Part shown: one piece after another, positions 17,573-26,974 of the stretch
How positions within the stretch are numbered: position 1 is the stretch's first letter
Layout of the letters: the number at the start of each line of letters is the position of its first letter
DNA from: Bin25 sp026709415
GTDB taxonomy: Bacteria; Bacteroidota; Bacteroidia; Flavobacteriales; Flavobacteriaceae
Assembly: GCA_965200045.1 (NCBI GenBank)
Contig: OZ241330.1
Location: forward strand, 1,674,001-1,738,000
Direction: 5' to 3'
Length of the DNA: 64,000 bases
The notes under the pieces: model-generated
Told to the model about the DNA's origin: nothing
What the model saw: only the letters and a program-made list of their open reading frames with translations
The model's database searches: none
Translations under genes and position numbers: made by a program

Positions 17573-17744
17573 TTACAATCAAAATAATATCATTAGCTAC
17601 AGTTTCTCAATAAATAACTCATTTAATAGTTTTAGATCTAACAGACCATTTAAGATACTTTTTTCAACTTATTTTGCCATGTAGATTTATTGGCACTCCA
17701 AATTTAATTTTAATCTGTGTTTTTGAGTTATTAAGGGTTAAAAC

Positions 17745-18827
17745 ATGATTGTCGGCATACCAAAAGAAATTAAACCACAAGAAGCTCGAGTCGGAATGAC
17801 GCCTTCTGGTGCACTTACTCTAATTGAAAATGGGCATAAGGTTTTAATTGAAACAAAAGCAGGCGAATTGAGTGGGTTTGATGATCAGTCTTATCGAGAA
17901 GTTGGGTGTGAAATTGCAAACAATATCCAACAAGTTTATCAGCGATCACAAATGATTCTGAAGGTAAAAGAACCGATAGAAAAAGAATATTCGTTAATCC
18001 GTAAAGAACATACTATTTTCACTTATTTCCATTTTGCTTCAAATAAAAAGCTAACAAAAGCCATGATGGATAGCAATGCAACGTGTATTGCCTATGAAAC
18101 AGTCGAAGAAAGTGGACGCTTGCCTCTTTTGATACCCATGTCAGAAGTAGCTGGTCGAATGGCTACCCAGCAAGGTGCAAAATATCTAGAAAAACCACAG
18201 TTAGGATTTGGTATTCTTCTGGGTGGCGTGACGGGGGTTCCTCCGGCCAATGTGATGATTTTGGGTGGGGGAGTAGCCGGGACAGAGGCCGCAAAGATGG
18301 CCGCAGGCTTAGGGGCGAATGTGACTGTATATGATAATAATCTAGATCGACTTAGGGAATTAAATGACATCATGCCCCCCAATGTCACTCCCATTTATTC
18401 AACACATTTGAATATTCAACAAGAAATTCAACGGTCACATTTAATCATTGGTACGGTATTAATTCCAGGAGCTAAAGCTCCTAAATTAATCACCAAAGAC
18501 ATGCTCCAAAAAATGCATCATGGAACGGTTTTAGTCGATGTTGCTATTGACCAAGGGGGTTGTTTTGAAACTTCGGAGCCAACAACTCATCAAGATCCCA
18601 TAAAAATTAAAAATGGCATTATCCATTATGCGGTCACCAACATGCCAGGTGCTGTCCCCAATACCTCAACTATTGCACTGACCAACGCAACTTTAAATTA
18701 TGTATTGGAAATAGCCAATCAAGGGTGGCAAACCGCAGCGAAGAATAATTCAGCGATCGAAAAGGGACTCAATATTGTCAATGGAAAAATAGTTTCTCAA
18801 CCAGTTTTTGATGCCTATAGAAATTGA
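17745..18827 (+). CDS. ald: Alanine dehydrogenase
   Basis: NAD-dependent interconversion of alanine and pyruvate plus ammonia. The 360-residue length and the motifs fit: N-terminal MIVGIPKEIKPQEARVGMTP, catalytic Lys in ILKVKEP (about 75), catalytic His in YFHFAS (about 96), Rossmann GGGVAGTEAAKMAAGLGA (about 174), and VDVAIDQGGCFETSEPTTH (about 265). It sits alone on the plus strand, with its stop 7 bases from the convergent AI-2E/PerM-type gene. Confidence 0.95.
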   Translation: MIVGIPKEIKPQEARVGMTPSGALTLIENGHKVLIETKAGELSGFDDQSYREVGCEIANNIQQVYQRSQMILKVKEPIEKEYSLIRKEHTIFTYFHFASNKKLTKAMMDSNATCIAYETVEESGRLPLLIPMSEVAGRMATQQGAKYLEKPQLGFGILLGGVTGVPPANVMILGGGVAGTEAAKMAAGLGANVTVYDNNLDRLRELNDIMPPNVTPIYSTHLNIQQEIQRSHLIIGTVLIPGAKAPKLITKDMLQKMHHGTVLVDVAIDQGGCFETSEPTTHQDPIKIKNGIIHYAVTNMPGAVPNTSTIALTNATLNYVLEIANQGWQTAAKNNSAIEKGLNIVNGKIVSQPVFDAYRN

Positions 18828-18834
18828 GCGATTA

Positions 18835-19929
18835 TTAGAAATTTTTAGTCAAAGAACGAACGATTTCATTTTCAGGAAAAAATTCTTTTAAAATGACTTT
18901 TAAAGCTGTATAAACGGGTATAGCGATAATCATACCCAGGGGGCTCGTGATGATACCAGTCGCCAGGATAACGATAAATATTTCCAAAGGGTGAGATTTT
19001 ACACTAGTCGAGTAAATAAAAGGTTGACTAAAAAAATTATCAACTAACTGACCTAAAATAAAGCCAATGAGAACATACAAAGTCCTAGGGAGTATATAGG
19101 AAGTGAAATCTTCGCCAATAAAACTACTCATGGTTAATAGGGTAATCAAAACTCCGCCAATGATGGGACCGATGTAGGGGATAAGATTCATCAGAGCGCA
19201 TAAAAAGGCAATGATGAAGGCATTTTTCACCCCAAAAATGGTCAACAAAATGGTGTATATGACGATTAAAATAGATACTTGCATGACCAAGCCAACAAAA
19301 TATCGAGACAGTAGAATTTTGATTTTGCTCAACGAAGCGTTAACTCGATTTTTGATATTTTCAGGAGATAATGTCAATATCATTCTTTTTAAAAGCATAC
19401 TATCTTTAAAAAAAAAGAAAAGAATAAAGACAATAGAAAATAATCCAAAGGTGATGCTACCTATAGTGGTCAATAAACTATTGAATAATTGAGGAATGAA
19501 ATCTAAATTTAAATCTTGTATTAGATTAGAAAACTCCAGTTGATTATCTAAAATTGGATGATTGATGTTCAGAACAGCCCCTATTTCTTGAAGGATATAT
19601 TCTATGTCAGATTCGAGATTTTCTACATTCAGCAAGGATAAATTTCTACCTTGTTGGGCGATCAATGGTATAAATAGCCAAAATAGCATCAGCACTATGG
19701 TTAGCATCAACACAATAGTAACAGTTGATGCTAAAACATTACCGTGACGGAATTTAAAAACTTTTTGTAGAAAGTGATTGATAGGATGACCGATCAAACT
19801 CAGTACACCTGCTATAGCAATGTATGCGATCAGTGATTTAACCTCAATCAAAAGCCAAATCACAACAACTATGAGTGATAAACGAAAAACTGCTTTTAAA
19901 ATCCCTGAAGAAATTTCAGATGAATTCAT
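18835..19929 (-). CDS. AI-2E/PerM-family membrane protein
   Basis: About 364 residues with seven or more hydrophobic spans, including LIVVVIWLLIEVKSLIAYIA and TLLTIFGVKNAFIIAFLCAL. The conserved NLIPYIGPIIGG segment (about 252) is the hallmark of the family. Members are proposed exporters, but substrate is not predictable here. The ATG at 19929 is preferred over a TTG two codons upstream. It follows tsaD by some 30 bases on the same strand and is probably co-transcribed. Confidence 0.88.
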   Translation of the reverse strand: MNSSEISSGILKAVFRLSLIVVVIWLLIEVKSLIAYIAIAGVLSLIGHPINHFLQKVFKFRHGNVLASTVTIVLMLTIVLMLFWLFIPLIAQQGRNLSLLNVENLESDIEYILQEIGAVLNINHPILDNQLEFSNLIQDLNLDFIPQLFNSLLTTIGSITFGLFSIVFILFFFFKDSMLLKRMILTLSPENIKNRVNASLSKIKILLSRYFVGLVMQVSILIVIYTILLTIFGVKNAFIIAFLCALMNLIPYIGPIIGGVLITLLTMSSFIGEDFTSYILPRTLYVLIGFILGQLVDNFFSQPFIYSTSVKSHPLEIFIVILATGIITSPLGMIIAIPVYTALKVILKEFFPENEIVRSLTKNF

Positions 19930-19962
19930 AGCCAAATATAATGATACAACGGATTTGTACTT

Positions 19963-20991
19963 TCAGGAATGGGCCAATTCTAATTTTGGTTTGGGAGTCG
20001 TATTTAGATTTCCGATCTGTCCATTTTGTAGCTTGAAATATCCGGCAATACCAATCATTGCTGCATTATCCGTTGTGAATTGCTTGGGAGGAAAATATAA
20101 AGTATATTCACCGAGTTCAGATAGATTTTTACATTGTTCATAAAGAAAACGATTGCATGAAACACCTCCTCCAAAGACCATTTGCCTCAGTCCAGTTTTA
20201 TCCACCGCACGTTTAATTTTTTGAATCAAATGTTCAATGATGACTCTCTGTATGGATGCACAAAGATCGGCTTTGTTGTTTTCTATGAAGTTTTTATCCT
20301 CACTCACTCTTTGTAAAACAAAATTTTTAAATGCCGTTTTAAGCCCACTATAACTCAAATTAAACTCTGGAGTGAATGGAATTGGAAATTGAAATCGATC
20401 CGCATTTCCGTTTTGTGATAATTGATCAATTAAATGACCAGAAGGATAATCCAATCCCATTAGAGTACCACATTTATCAAAGCATTCACCAATGGCATCA
20501 TCCAAAGTGGTTCCTATTTCTTGAAAAGTAAAAACATCCTTAATAATGGCTATTTGGGTATGACCTCCTGAGAGCGTAATTCCTAAAAAAGGAAAAGTAG
20601 GCTCCTTTTGATGCACTCCTTTGATGAAATGAACTAAAAGATGTGCTTGCATGTGATGGACTTCAATGAGTGGAATCTTCAATGAAAGAGCCAGAGATTT
20701 TGCGACAGAACTACCTACTAATAATGATCCAATCAAGCCAGGTCCTACTGTGTAGGCGATTGCATGAACTTGATTGATTTTGATTTTGGCTAATTCTAAA
20801 GCATGGTTGATGGTTGGTAGAATTTTTTTTTGATGATCTCTAGCAGCTAACTCTGGGACGACACCTTGATATAATTTGTGTGCAGATTGGCTATAAATAA
20901 CATTGGATAAGATGCTTTTGTCTTTTAATACGGCAACTGCTGTATCATCACATGAAGTTTCAATTGACAAGATATATTTGTAATTTCGCAT
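19963..20991 (-). CDS. tsaD: tRNA threonylcarbamoyladenosine transferase TsaD
   Basis: Transfers the threonylcarbamoyl group to A37 of ANN-reading tRNAs, with TsaB/TsaE partners. The 342 residues show ASKHA-fold signatures: ILSIETSCDDTAVAVL at 8, metal-binding HHMQAH near 112, LGITLSGGHTQIAI near 137, and FGGGVSCNRFL plus FTTDNAAMIG in the C-terminal third. It is divergent from tamB with only 65 bases between starts, a gene pair common in this phylum. Confidence 0.96.
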   Translation of the reverse strand: MRNYKYILSIETSCDDTAVAVLKDKSILSNVIYSQSAHKLYQGVVPELAARDHQKKILPTINHALELAKIKINQVHAIAYTVGPGLIGSLLVGSSVAKSLALSLKIPLIEVHHMQAHLLVHFIKGVHQKEPTFPFLGITLSGGHTQIAIIKDVFTFQEIGTTLDDAIGECFDKCGTLMGLDYPSGHLIDQLSQNGNADRFQFPIPFTPEFNLSYSGLKTAFKNFVLQRVSEDKNFIENNKADLCASIQRVIIEHLIQKIKRAVDKTGLRQMVFGGGVSCNRFLYEQCKNLSELGEYTLYFPPKQFTTDNAAMIGIAGYFKLQNGQIGNLNTTPKPKLELAHS

Positions 20992-21056
20992 GAGTCCTCA
21001 CTGATTGAAACGTACAAAAATAGAGTATTAAAAGAGGTCTCGGAATTCTCTCGTAT

Positions 21057-24000
21057 TTGTTGATTGGCACATTGGTGATCCTATTGATAGGCCCATTATT
21101 GTTGTCTTTACCTAGCGTTCAAAATCGAATCGTTAATCGAATTGCCAAAAATCTTAGTGAAAAAGTTGGTGGTGACTTTCAAATTGAATCTTTAGAATTA
21201 AAGTTTGATGGGCAGTTAGGATTAAGGGGCATCCAAGTAAAAGACCATCGGGAAAACCCTTTATTAGAAATCGATCAAATCGAAACATCAATTACAGAAA
21301 TCAATAAACTAATCAATGGAGAATTAGATTTTAGACAACTAGAGTTAAACGGGTTAAACTTAGAAGTCAATAAATACCAGACGGATTCAATTAATTCATT
21401 AGAAATCCTCTTTAATGACATCAAATCAAAGCAACAAACCCAAAGGGAGTTTCAATTAAAAACACAATCTATATTTTTGAACAACGCCTATTTTTCTTAT
21501 CGAGATTTAGCAGAGCCTTCCAATAATTATGCCATTGATTCTCTCCAAATGCTATTACATGATGTTGATATTCAATCAGATGATATGTTTGCCACGCTAA
21601 CTAATATTCAATGGCATTCAAATCAGTATTCAGATAATCATAAAAATTCCATATCTGGAGTTTTGGCGTACACAAATGGGAAAGATATAGCCATCAATAA
21701 TTTATTGGTTGATTACGAACAGTCTAAAATCTCAGGAGATATATCAATCAATAACCTACGAGCTTTGATCAACCAATTTGACGGTGAATCAACTGTAGAT
21801 ATCAATTTTCAAAACGCCGTTTTATATCCTGGAAGATTAGGCTTAAATCAATACTTTTCTTCGGACTATAGTCTGAATTGTAGCGCCCAAATAGAGGGAT
21901 CTGTCGATGACATCAAAATATCAGATTTCCTTTTAACAAATGACCAATTTGATTTTTTGGGAGATATTCACTTCAATAATTTCTTGTCAGAAAATCTAAC
22001 ATTAAATGCGGATATTAAACAGTTAAATGCTTCCGTTTCTGCGTTTCGGGGAATCAATTTTCCAATTGAAAAAGAATTAAGTCATATTTCTGTTGATTCT
22101 TTGAGTTTCAACGGAAACATTGCATTAAATAACCAATCGGTTCAAGTTGATGTCAATGGAGGTTCCAACTTGGGACGTTTGAATATTAAAGGCCAGATCG
22201 GACGAGGGTTAATCCAAAAAAAGAACCCCGATAAATCAACAGATTTAATTCTTGATTTTCAAGCATTTGACTTACACCAAGCATTGAAAATCAATGATCA
22301 ACTGCAATTAAATGGTCAAATAATACTGAATAGTCCAGAGTTACTGGTTGATAATCTTCTAAATCTTCACTGGGAAATGGAAGAGTTTTCAAGTATCTAT
22401 AAAAACTCTGTTATTGACTCGATTGCTTGTAAAGGAAGTATCAAGAATAGTGAAATTGTATTGGACCTAGATATTAATGCTGAAGTTTTAAATCACAAAG
22501 GAAATTACCTGATTGGCTTTAAACAAGGCGTCAAATACCTACAGATTAACAACCAATTTGCATTTTATAATAAAAACGATTTGTTGCCTTTTCCAAAGTG
22601 GGATAACGCCTATTTTGAAGGAAAATCATATGCAAATCTAAGTGGAACTGACTGGGGGAGTCTTCTTGGAAACATTGTGTTTGATGAGTTGAACATTAGA
22701 AATCAAAATGAAAACATTCCCATCAATAATATCTCTGTTTTGTCTCAAAATATGGATGGAATTAATTCCATTTCATTATGGGGAGACCAACAAATTAAAG
22801 GCCATGTATTGGGTCAATATCAGTATGCGCAATTGTGGGAGGCATTTAGTCAAGCACTTAGTAAGAGCTTAGGATATAATACAACTTCAAAGCCATCAAG
22901 TGATCAAGAGTTTCAGTTCGACTTCTTTTTTGGGCAACAGTTCATATCCTCTTTACTTCCTGATCTTTTTGAATCAGATGATTTAGAAATTAGAGGTCAA
23001 GTTTCCACCCAAAAAAATCTTTTTGATTTGCAACTCAATTCAAACCAAATGATATATCGAAATTTAAAGTTTGAAAAATTAAAACTGCTTCTAAACCTCA
23101 AAGATTTTCAACATCACAATCAATTTTCTATTTCGGGTTTTCAAAGAGATGACTTTGAATTAATGAATACATCCTTGGTGGCTCATGGTGAAAATGGAGA
23201 TTTAAATTACATTTTGAGTTTTGTTGGAAATCATAAAAATGAAGGACAAATCAAATTCAATCAATTTCAGGATGATCGTGCCTTATTGATTGATTTTTCA
23301 GATTCCAGCATCAGCTATAATGGTGTTGATTGGATTATAACAGCAGCTAGAGATGGCCAACAACAAATAATCTATGAAGTACCTCAAAACCAACTCTCTA
23401 TAGAGTCTTTTGTTGTCGAAGGGCCCAATAAATCCATTTCGTTAACCGGATTTAATTCCGACGAGGAAAATTTGATGTTTGAACTACAAGTGATGAATGC
23501 ATCACTAGAAAATATCATTCAACCGTCTCCGGATTTTTCTTTTCGGGGAAAAGCCAGCCTATTTATAGATTACTCTACTATAAGATCCACAGACAAATTA
23601 AACTTCAATGCCAATATCGAAGATTTTGTTTTGAATAATCAGTATTTAGGAAATACAACCTTTCAAATACAGCAATCAAATTTTGAAGATTTTCTTGATT
23701 TGGATTTAAAGATCGTCAATGGTGGGCTGAATCATTTAGAAGCAAAAGGCCAGTTATGGTTAGATAATGATTCACGCATTGACTTAGATATTGATTTCAA
23801 TAATTTCGATATAACTTTTTTAAATCGCATAGCAGGTCCTTCGGTCAATCAAATTCGAGGAACTGTTTTAGGAAATGTTCGGCTTAACGGACAGTTAGAT
23901 AATCTTCAACACAATGGTCATTTGTTGCTTTCCAATGCAGGGATTTCGATCCCATTTTTGAACATAGATTATTCCTCAGATTCAGTCGAAGTCAAATTAT

Positions 24001-25376
24001 CTAATCAAGCATTTATTTTTAGTGATAGCCAATATTTTGATTCCACATATGGTACTTCTATGTTCTTAGGAGGAAGAATTTTTCATCAAGACTTTAAGAA
24101 TTGGCAATTGGATTTAGATGCTCGGTCTAATAGGATGTTGCTTGTCAATAAGGATGACCAAGAAGATGCCATATTTACCGGACTAGGTTATATAGATGGA
24201 ACGGTGCACATTGAAGGATTGACTCGTAGTTTATTTATAGAAATTTCAGGACAAACCCAAGTCGGCACCTCAATACGCATTCCACAGCTAATCGATTCAG
24301 ATGCATTAGTTGATACATCATTCATCAGTTTCGTGGATAGGAATGCTGTTTTAGACAATGTTATATCCATCAATGAATCATTGCAACCCCAAATCATTAG
24401 GGGGATCACTTTAGATTTTAATCTAGACATTACTGACCAAGCTCGGTTTGAAATTGTAACCGAACCACAGTTTGGTAGCTATCTATCAGGTCGAGGTACT
24501 GGAAATCTACAACTTGAAATTGACACCAATGGGAAATTTAATATGTTGGGGGAATATACAATATCACGAGGTCTTTATAATTTTAAATATTTAGGCTTGA
24601 TAGATAAAGACTTTGAGGTATTACCAGAAAGTACCATTATATGGAATGGGGATCCTTCTCAAGCTCAAATGGCCATTAATGCCGTTTATCAAGTCCCTGG
24701 AGGGGCCAATCCATCTGTACTTTTAGAGACCCCAAGCTTTAGCAAAAAAATTCCTACCAATGTCAATATTGAAATTCAAGGTAATATTCAGAGACCTGAT
24801 GATCCAGTGTTTTTTATCGATTTTCCCAATGCCAGTGGAGTCGTTATATCTGAAATTAATTACCGATTAGCCGATCCTCAGAATGCCCAATTACAAGCTC
24901 TTTCTTTATTATCTCAAGGAATTTTTATTCGGGACGTTAGTGTTTCATTTGCAGGAATCACTAGCAATATTTTTCAAGCATTTTCAGATGTTGTCAGTAA
25001 TTTATTAGGACAAGAAGAGGATAAACTTAAAATGGGACTTAATTATCTTCAAGGAGATAAAAGTCAAATTCTAGATTTTACAACAGCTGATCGTTTGGGA
25101 TTGAGTTTATCGACTCAAATTACGGATCGTATTTTAATTGAAGGCAATTTGGGCGTTCCAATCGGTGGCATCGAGCAGACCTTTATTATCGGAGATATTC
25201 GAATAGATTTTATTCTCAATCAACAAGGAACATTAAGAGCAAGGATATTCAATAGAGAAAATGAACTGCGTTACATCGGTGATGAATTGGGGTATACTCA
25301 GGGAATCGGATTGTCATATACTGTCGATTTTGAAACTTTCAGAGGTTTGTTGCAAAAAATAATATCCACTCAATAA
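21057..25376 (+). CDS. tamB: TamB-like translocation and assembly module protein
   Basis: Very large (about 1440 residues) envelope protein with one N-terminal membrane anchor (LIGTLVILLIGPLLLSLPSV), AsmA/TamB-like beta repeats throughout, and the C-terminal DUF490/TamB domain, ending in the typical LRARIFNRENELRYIGDELG and GIGLSYTVDFETF. It bridges the inner and outer membranes and is linked to outer-membrane protein or phospholipid delivery. The start is uncertain: only a TTG at 21057 or a weak ATT at 21027 is in frame, the latter adding a positively charged IKRGLGILSY before the anchor, as expected for a signal anchor. The neighbour is divergent tsaD. Confidence 0.88.
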   Translation: MLIGTLVILLIGPLLLSLPSVQNRIVNRIAKNLSEKVGGDFQIESLELKFDGQLGLRGIQVKDHRENPLLEIDQIETSITEINKLINGELDFRQLELNGLNLEVNKYQTDSINSLEILFNDIKSKQQTQREFQLKTQSIFLNNAYFSYRDLAEPSNNYAIDSLQMLLHDVDIQSDDMFATLTNIQWHSNQYSDNHKNSISGVLAYTNGKDIAINNLLVDYEQSKISGDISINNLRALINQFDGESTVDINFQNAVLYPGRLGLNQYFSSDYSLNCSAQIEGSVDDIKISDFLLTNDQFDFLGDIHFNNFLSENLTLNADIKQLNASVSAFRGINFPIEKELSHISVDSLSFNGNIALNNQSVQVDVNGGSNLGRLNIKGQIGRGLIQKKNPDKSTDLILDFQAFDLHQALKINDQLQLNGQIILNSPELLVDNLLNLHWEMEEFSSIYKNSVIDSIACKGSIKNSEIVLDLDINAEVLNHKGNYLIGFKQGVKYLQINNQFAFYNKNDLLPFPKWDNAYFEGKSYANLSGTDWGSLLGNIVFDELNIRNQNENIPINNISVLSQNMDGINSISLWGDQQIKGHVLGQYQYAQLWEAFSQALSKSLGYNTTSKPSSDQEFQFDFFFGQQFISSLLPDLFESDDLEIRGQVSTQKNLFDLQLNSNQMIYRNLKFEKLKLLLNLKDFQHHNQFSISGFQRDDFELMNTSLVAHGENGDLNYILSFVGNHKNEGQIKFNQFQDDRALLIDFSDSSISYNGVDWIITAARDGQQQIIYEVPQNQLSIESFVVEGPNKSISLTGFNSDEENLMFELQVMNASLENIIQPSPDFSFRGKASLFIDYSTIRSTDKLNFNANIEDFVLNNQYLGNTTFQIQQSNFEDFLDLDLKIVNGGLNHLEAKGQLWLDNDSRIDLDIDFNNFDITFLNRIAGPSVNQIRGTVLGNVRLNGQLDNLQHNGHLLLSNAGISIPFLNIDYSSDSVEVKLSNQAFIFSDSQYFDSTYGTSMFLGGRIFHQDFKNWQLDLDARSNRMLLVNKDDQEDAIFTGLGYIDGTVHIEGLTRSLFIEISGQTQVGTSIRIPQLIDSDALVDTSFISFVDRNAVLDNVISINESLQPQIIRGITLDFNLDITDQARFEIVTEPQFGSYLSGRGTGNLQLEIDTNGKFNMLGEYTISRGLYNFKYLGLIDKDFEVLPESTIIWNGDPSQAQMAINAVYQVPGGANPSVLLETPSFSKKIPTNVNIEIQGNIQRPDDPVFFIDFPNASGVVISEINYRLADPQNAQLQALSLLSQGIFIRDVSVSFAGITSNIFQAFSDVVSNLLGQEEDKLKMGLNYLQGDKSQILDFTTADRLGLSLSTQITDRILIEGNLGVPIGGIEQTFIIGDIRIDFILNQQGTLRARIFNRENELRYIGDELGYTQGIGLSYTVDFETFRGLLQKIISTQ

Positions 25377-25583
25377 TACCATGCCGTGCTAAAATTGTCT
25401 TGAAAGGAACGAAAATTTATAAGGGGGATCATCATGAAATAACCCAAGCCACATCATTGAATTAAAGACTTCTAAAATATTCAATCCAAGAGCATTCTTT
25501 ATTGCATTCCTCGTGTCTTGAATTATCTATTTTGATTGATAATATTTTAATTTATAATGGCCTTATCAACTCGACAGAAATGT

Positions 25584-25591
25584 TAAGTTTG
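25584..25591 (+). promoter_or_regulatory. TAnnTTTG element upstream of citrate synthase gene
   Basis: TAAGTTTG matches the -7 consensus of Bacteroidota promoters exactly and lies 23 bases before the gltA ATG. At -33, only a TTA is present at a suitable spacing, so half of the promoter is weak. Motif match only. Confidence 0.4.
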
Positions 25592-25614
25592 CAAAATTTC
25601 AATTTTCAAGTTAA

Positions 25615-26883
25615 ATGCAAGACAAGGTTCAATTTGATTACGATGGTAAGACCGTCGAATTACCGCTTTTTAATGGTGTGAAAGGAGAACAGGCTATTGA
25701 CATTCGACAACTTCGTAATACAACCGGATTAGTCACATACGATCCAGGATATAAAAACACAGGATCTTGTAAAAGTGCCATCACTTATCTCGATGGTGAA
25801 GCTGGATTGCTGATGTATCGAGGATACACCATTGAAGATTTATGTGATAACTGCACATTCATCGAAGTTATTCATTTGCTGATTTTTGGTAATCTTCCCA
25901 CTCTACAGGAAAAAGAAACCTTTTTAAACGAAATACGAGAAAAGTCTTTAGTCGATGAAGATTTAAAAGGAATTCTTAAAAGTTTTCCTAAAACGGCTCA
26001 CCCCATGTGCATACTAGCCTCATTAACCGCTGGACTTGTCGCATTCACTCCAACATTAGGTTCTTATAGCGGCGTTGATCAGATGCGATCCTCCATTATC
26101 AAACTTCTTGCCGCTTTTCCCATTTTAGCATCATGGACACATAGAAAAAGCCGGGGTTTACCATTAAATTATGCCAATACCTCCCTTTCATATGTTGGTA
26201 ATATTGCTTATATGATGTTTCGACAACCTCATATGGAGTATCATCCTAATCCAATTGAAGTCAAAGCTCTAAATAAAATGTTGATTTTACATGCTGATCA
26301 CGAACAAAATTGTTCGTCTTCGACGGTGCGAATAGTTGGTTCTTCACACGCAGACTTGTTTCCATGTATTGCTGCTGGAATATCCGCCCTTTGGGGTAAA
26401 TTACATGGTGGAGCCAATCAAGCGGTTATTGAAATGCTTCAACAAATCATCAAAGATGGCAATAACATTCAAAAATTCATCGATAAAGCAAAAGACAAGA
26501 AAGATCCTTTCAGACTAATGGGTTTCGGACATAGAGTATATAGAAATTATGATCCTCGGGCGAAATTATTAAAGAACATTGCCAAAGAAGTTTTAGGTCA
26601 AACTAAGAACGGCGATCCTATTTTAGAAACAGCGATGGAATTGGAACAAAGGGCTTTAAAGGATGATTATTTTATCGCCCGTAAACTTTATCCAAATGTT
26701 GACTTTTATTCAGGATTGATTTATAGAGCCATGGACATACCAACCAAAATGTTCACAGTGATGTTTGCTCTTGGACGGTTGCCAGGTTGGATTGCTCAAT
26801 GGATAGAAATGCGCCAAAATAATGAACCCATTGGTCGACCAAGGCAGATATATGTTGGCTATGAGTCAAGAAAAATTAAATGA
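25615..26883 (+). CDS. gltA: Citrate synthase
   Basis: Condenses acetyl-CoA and oxaloacetate at the entry to the TCA cycle. 422 residues, starting MQDKVQFDYDGKTVELPLFN, with the N-terminal beta domain, then LTAGLVAFTPTLGSY and catalytic-site segments LHADHEQNCSSSTVRIVGSS (about 223), GKLHGGANQAVIEML (about 261) and FGHRVYRNYDPRAK (about 303). The layout is the bacterial type II (long N-terminal domain) form. It is followed by argS after 90 bases. Confidence 0.97.
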   Translation: MQDKVQFDYDGKTVELPLFNGVKGEQAIDIRQLRNTTGLVTYDPGYKNTGSCKSAITYLDGEAGLLMYRGYTIEDLCDNCTFIEVIHLLIFGNLPTLQEKETFLNEIREKSLVDEDLKGILKSFPKTAHPMCILASLTAGLVAFTPTLGSYSGVDQMRSSIIKLLAAFPILASWTHRKSRGLPLNYANTSLSYVGNIAYMMFRQPHMEYHPNPIEVKALNKMLILHADHEQNCSSSTVRIVGSSHADLFPCIAAGISALWGKLHGGANQAVIEMLQQIIKDGNNIQKFIDKAKDKKDPFRLMGFGHRVYRNYDPRAKLLKNIAKEVLGQTKNGDPILETAMELEQRALKDDYFIARKLYPNVDFYSGLIYRAMDIPTKMFTVMFALGRLPGWIAQWIEMRQNNEPIGRPRQIYVGYESRKIK

Positions 26884-26974
26884 AATACTGTTTAATCTGC
26901 TTTGATTGCGGTTTGAACATCATTGATGGAAAGTTTACGACGGATGAGCCCATCGCTTAAGATAAACAGATCAA

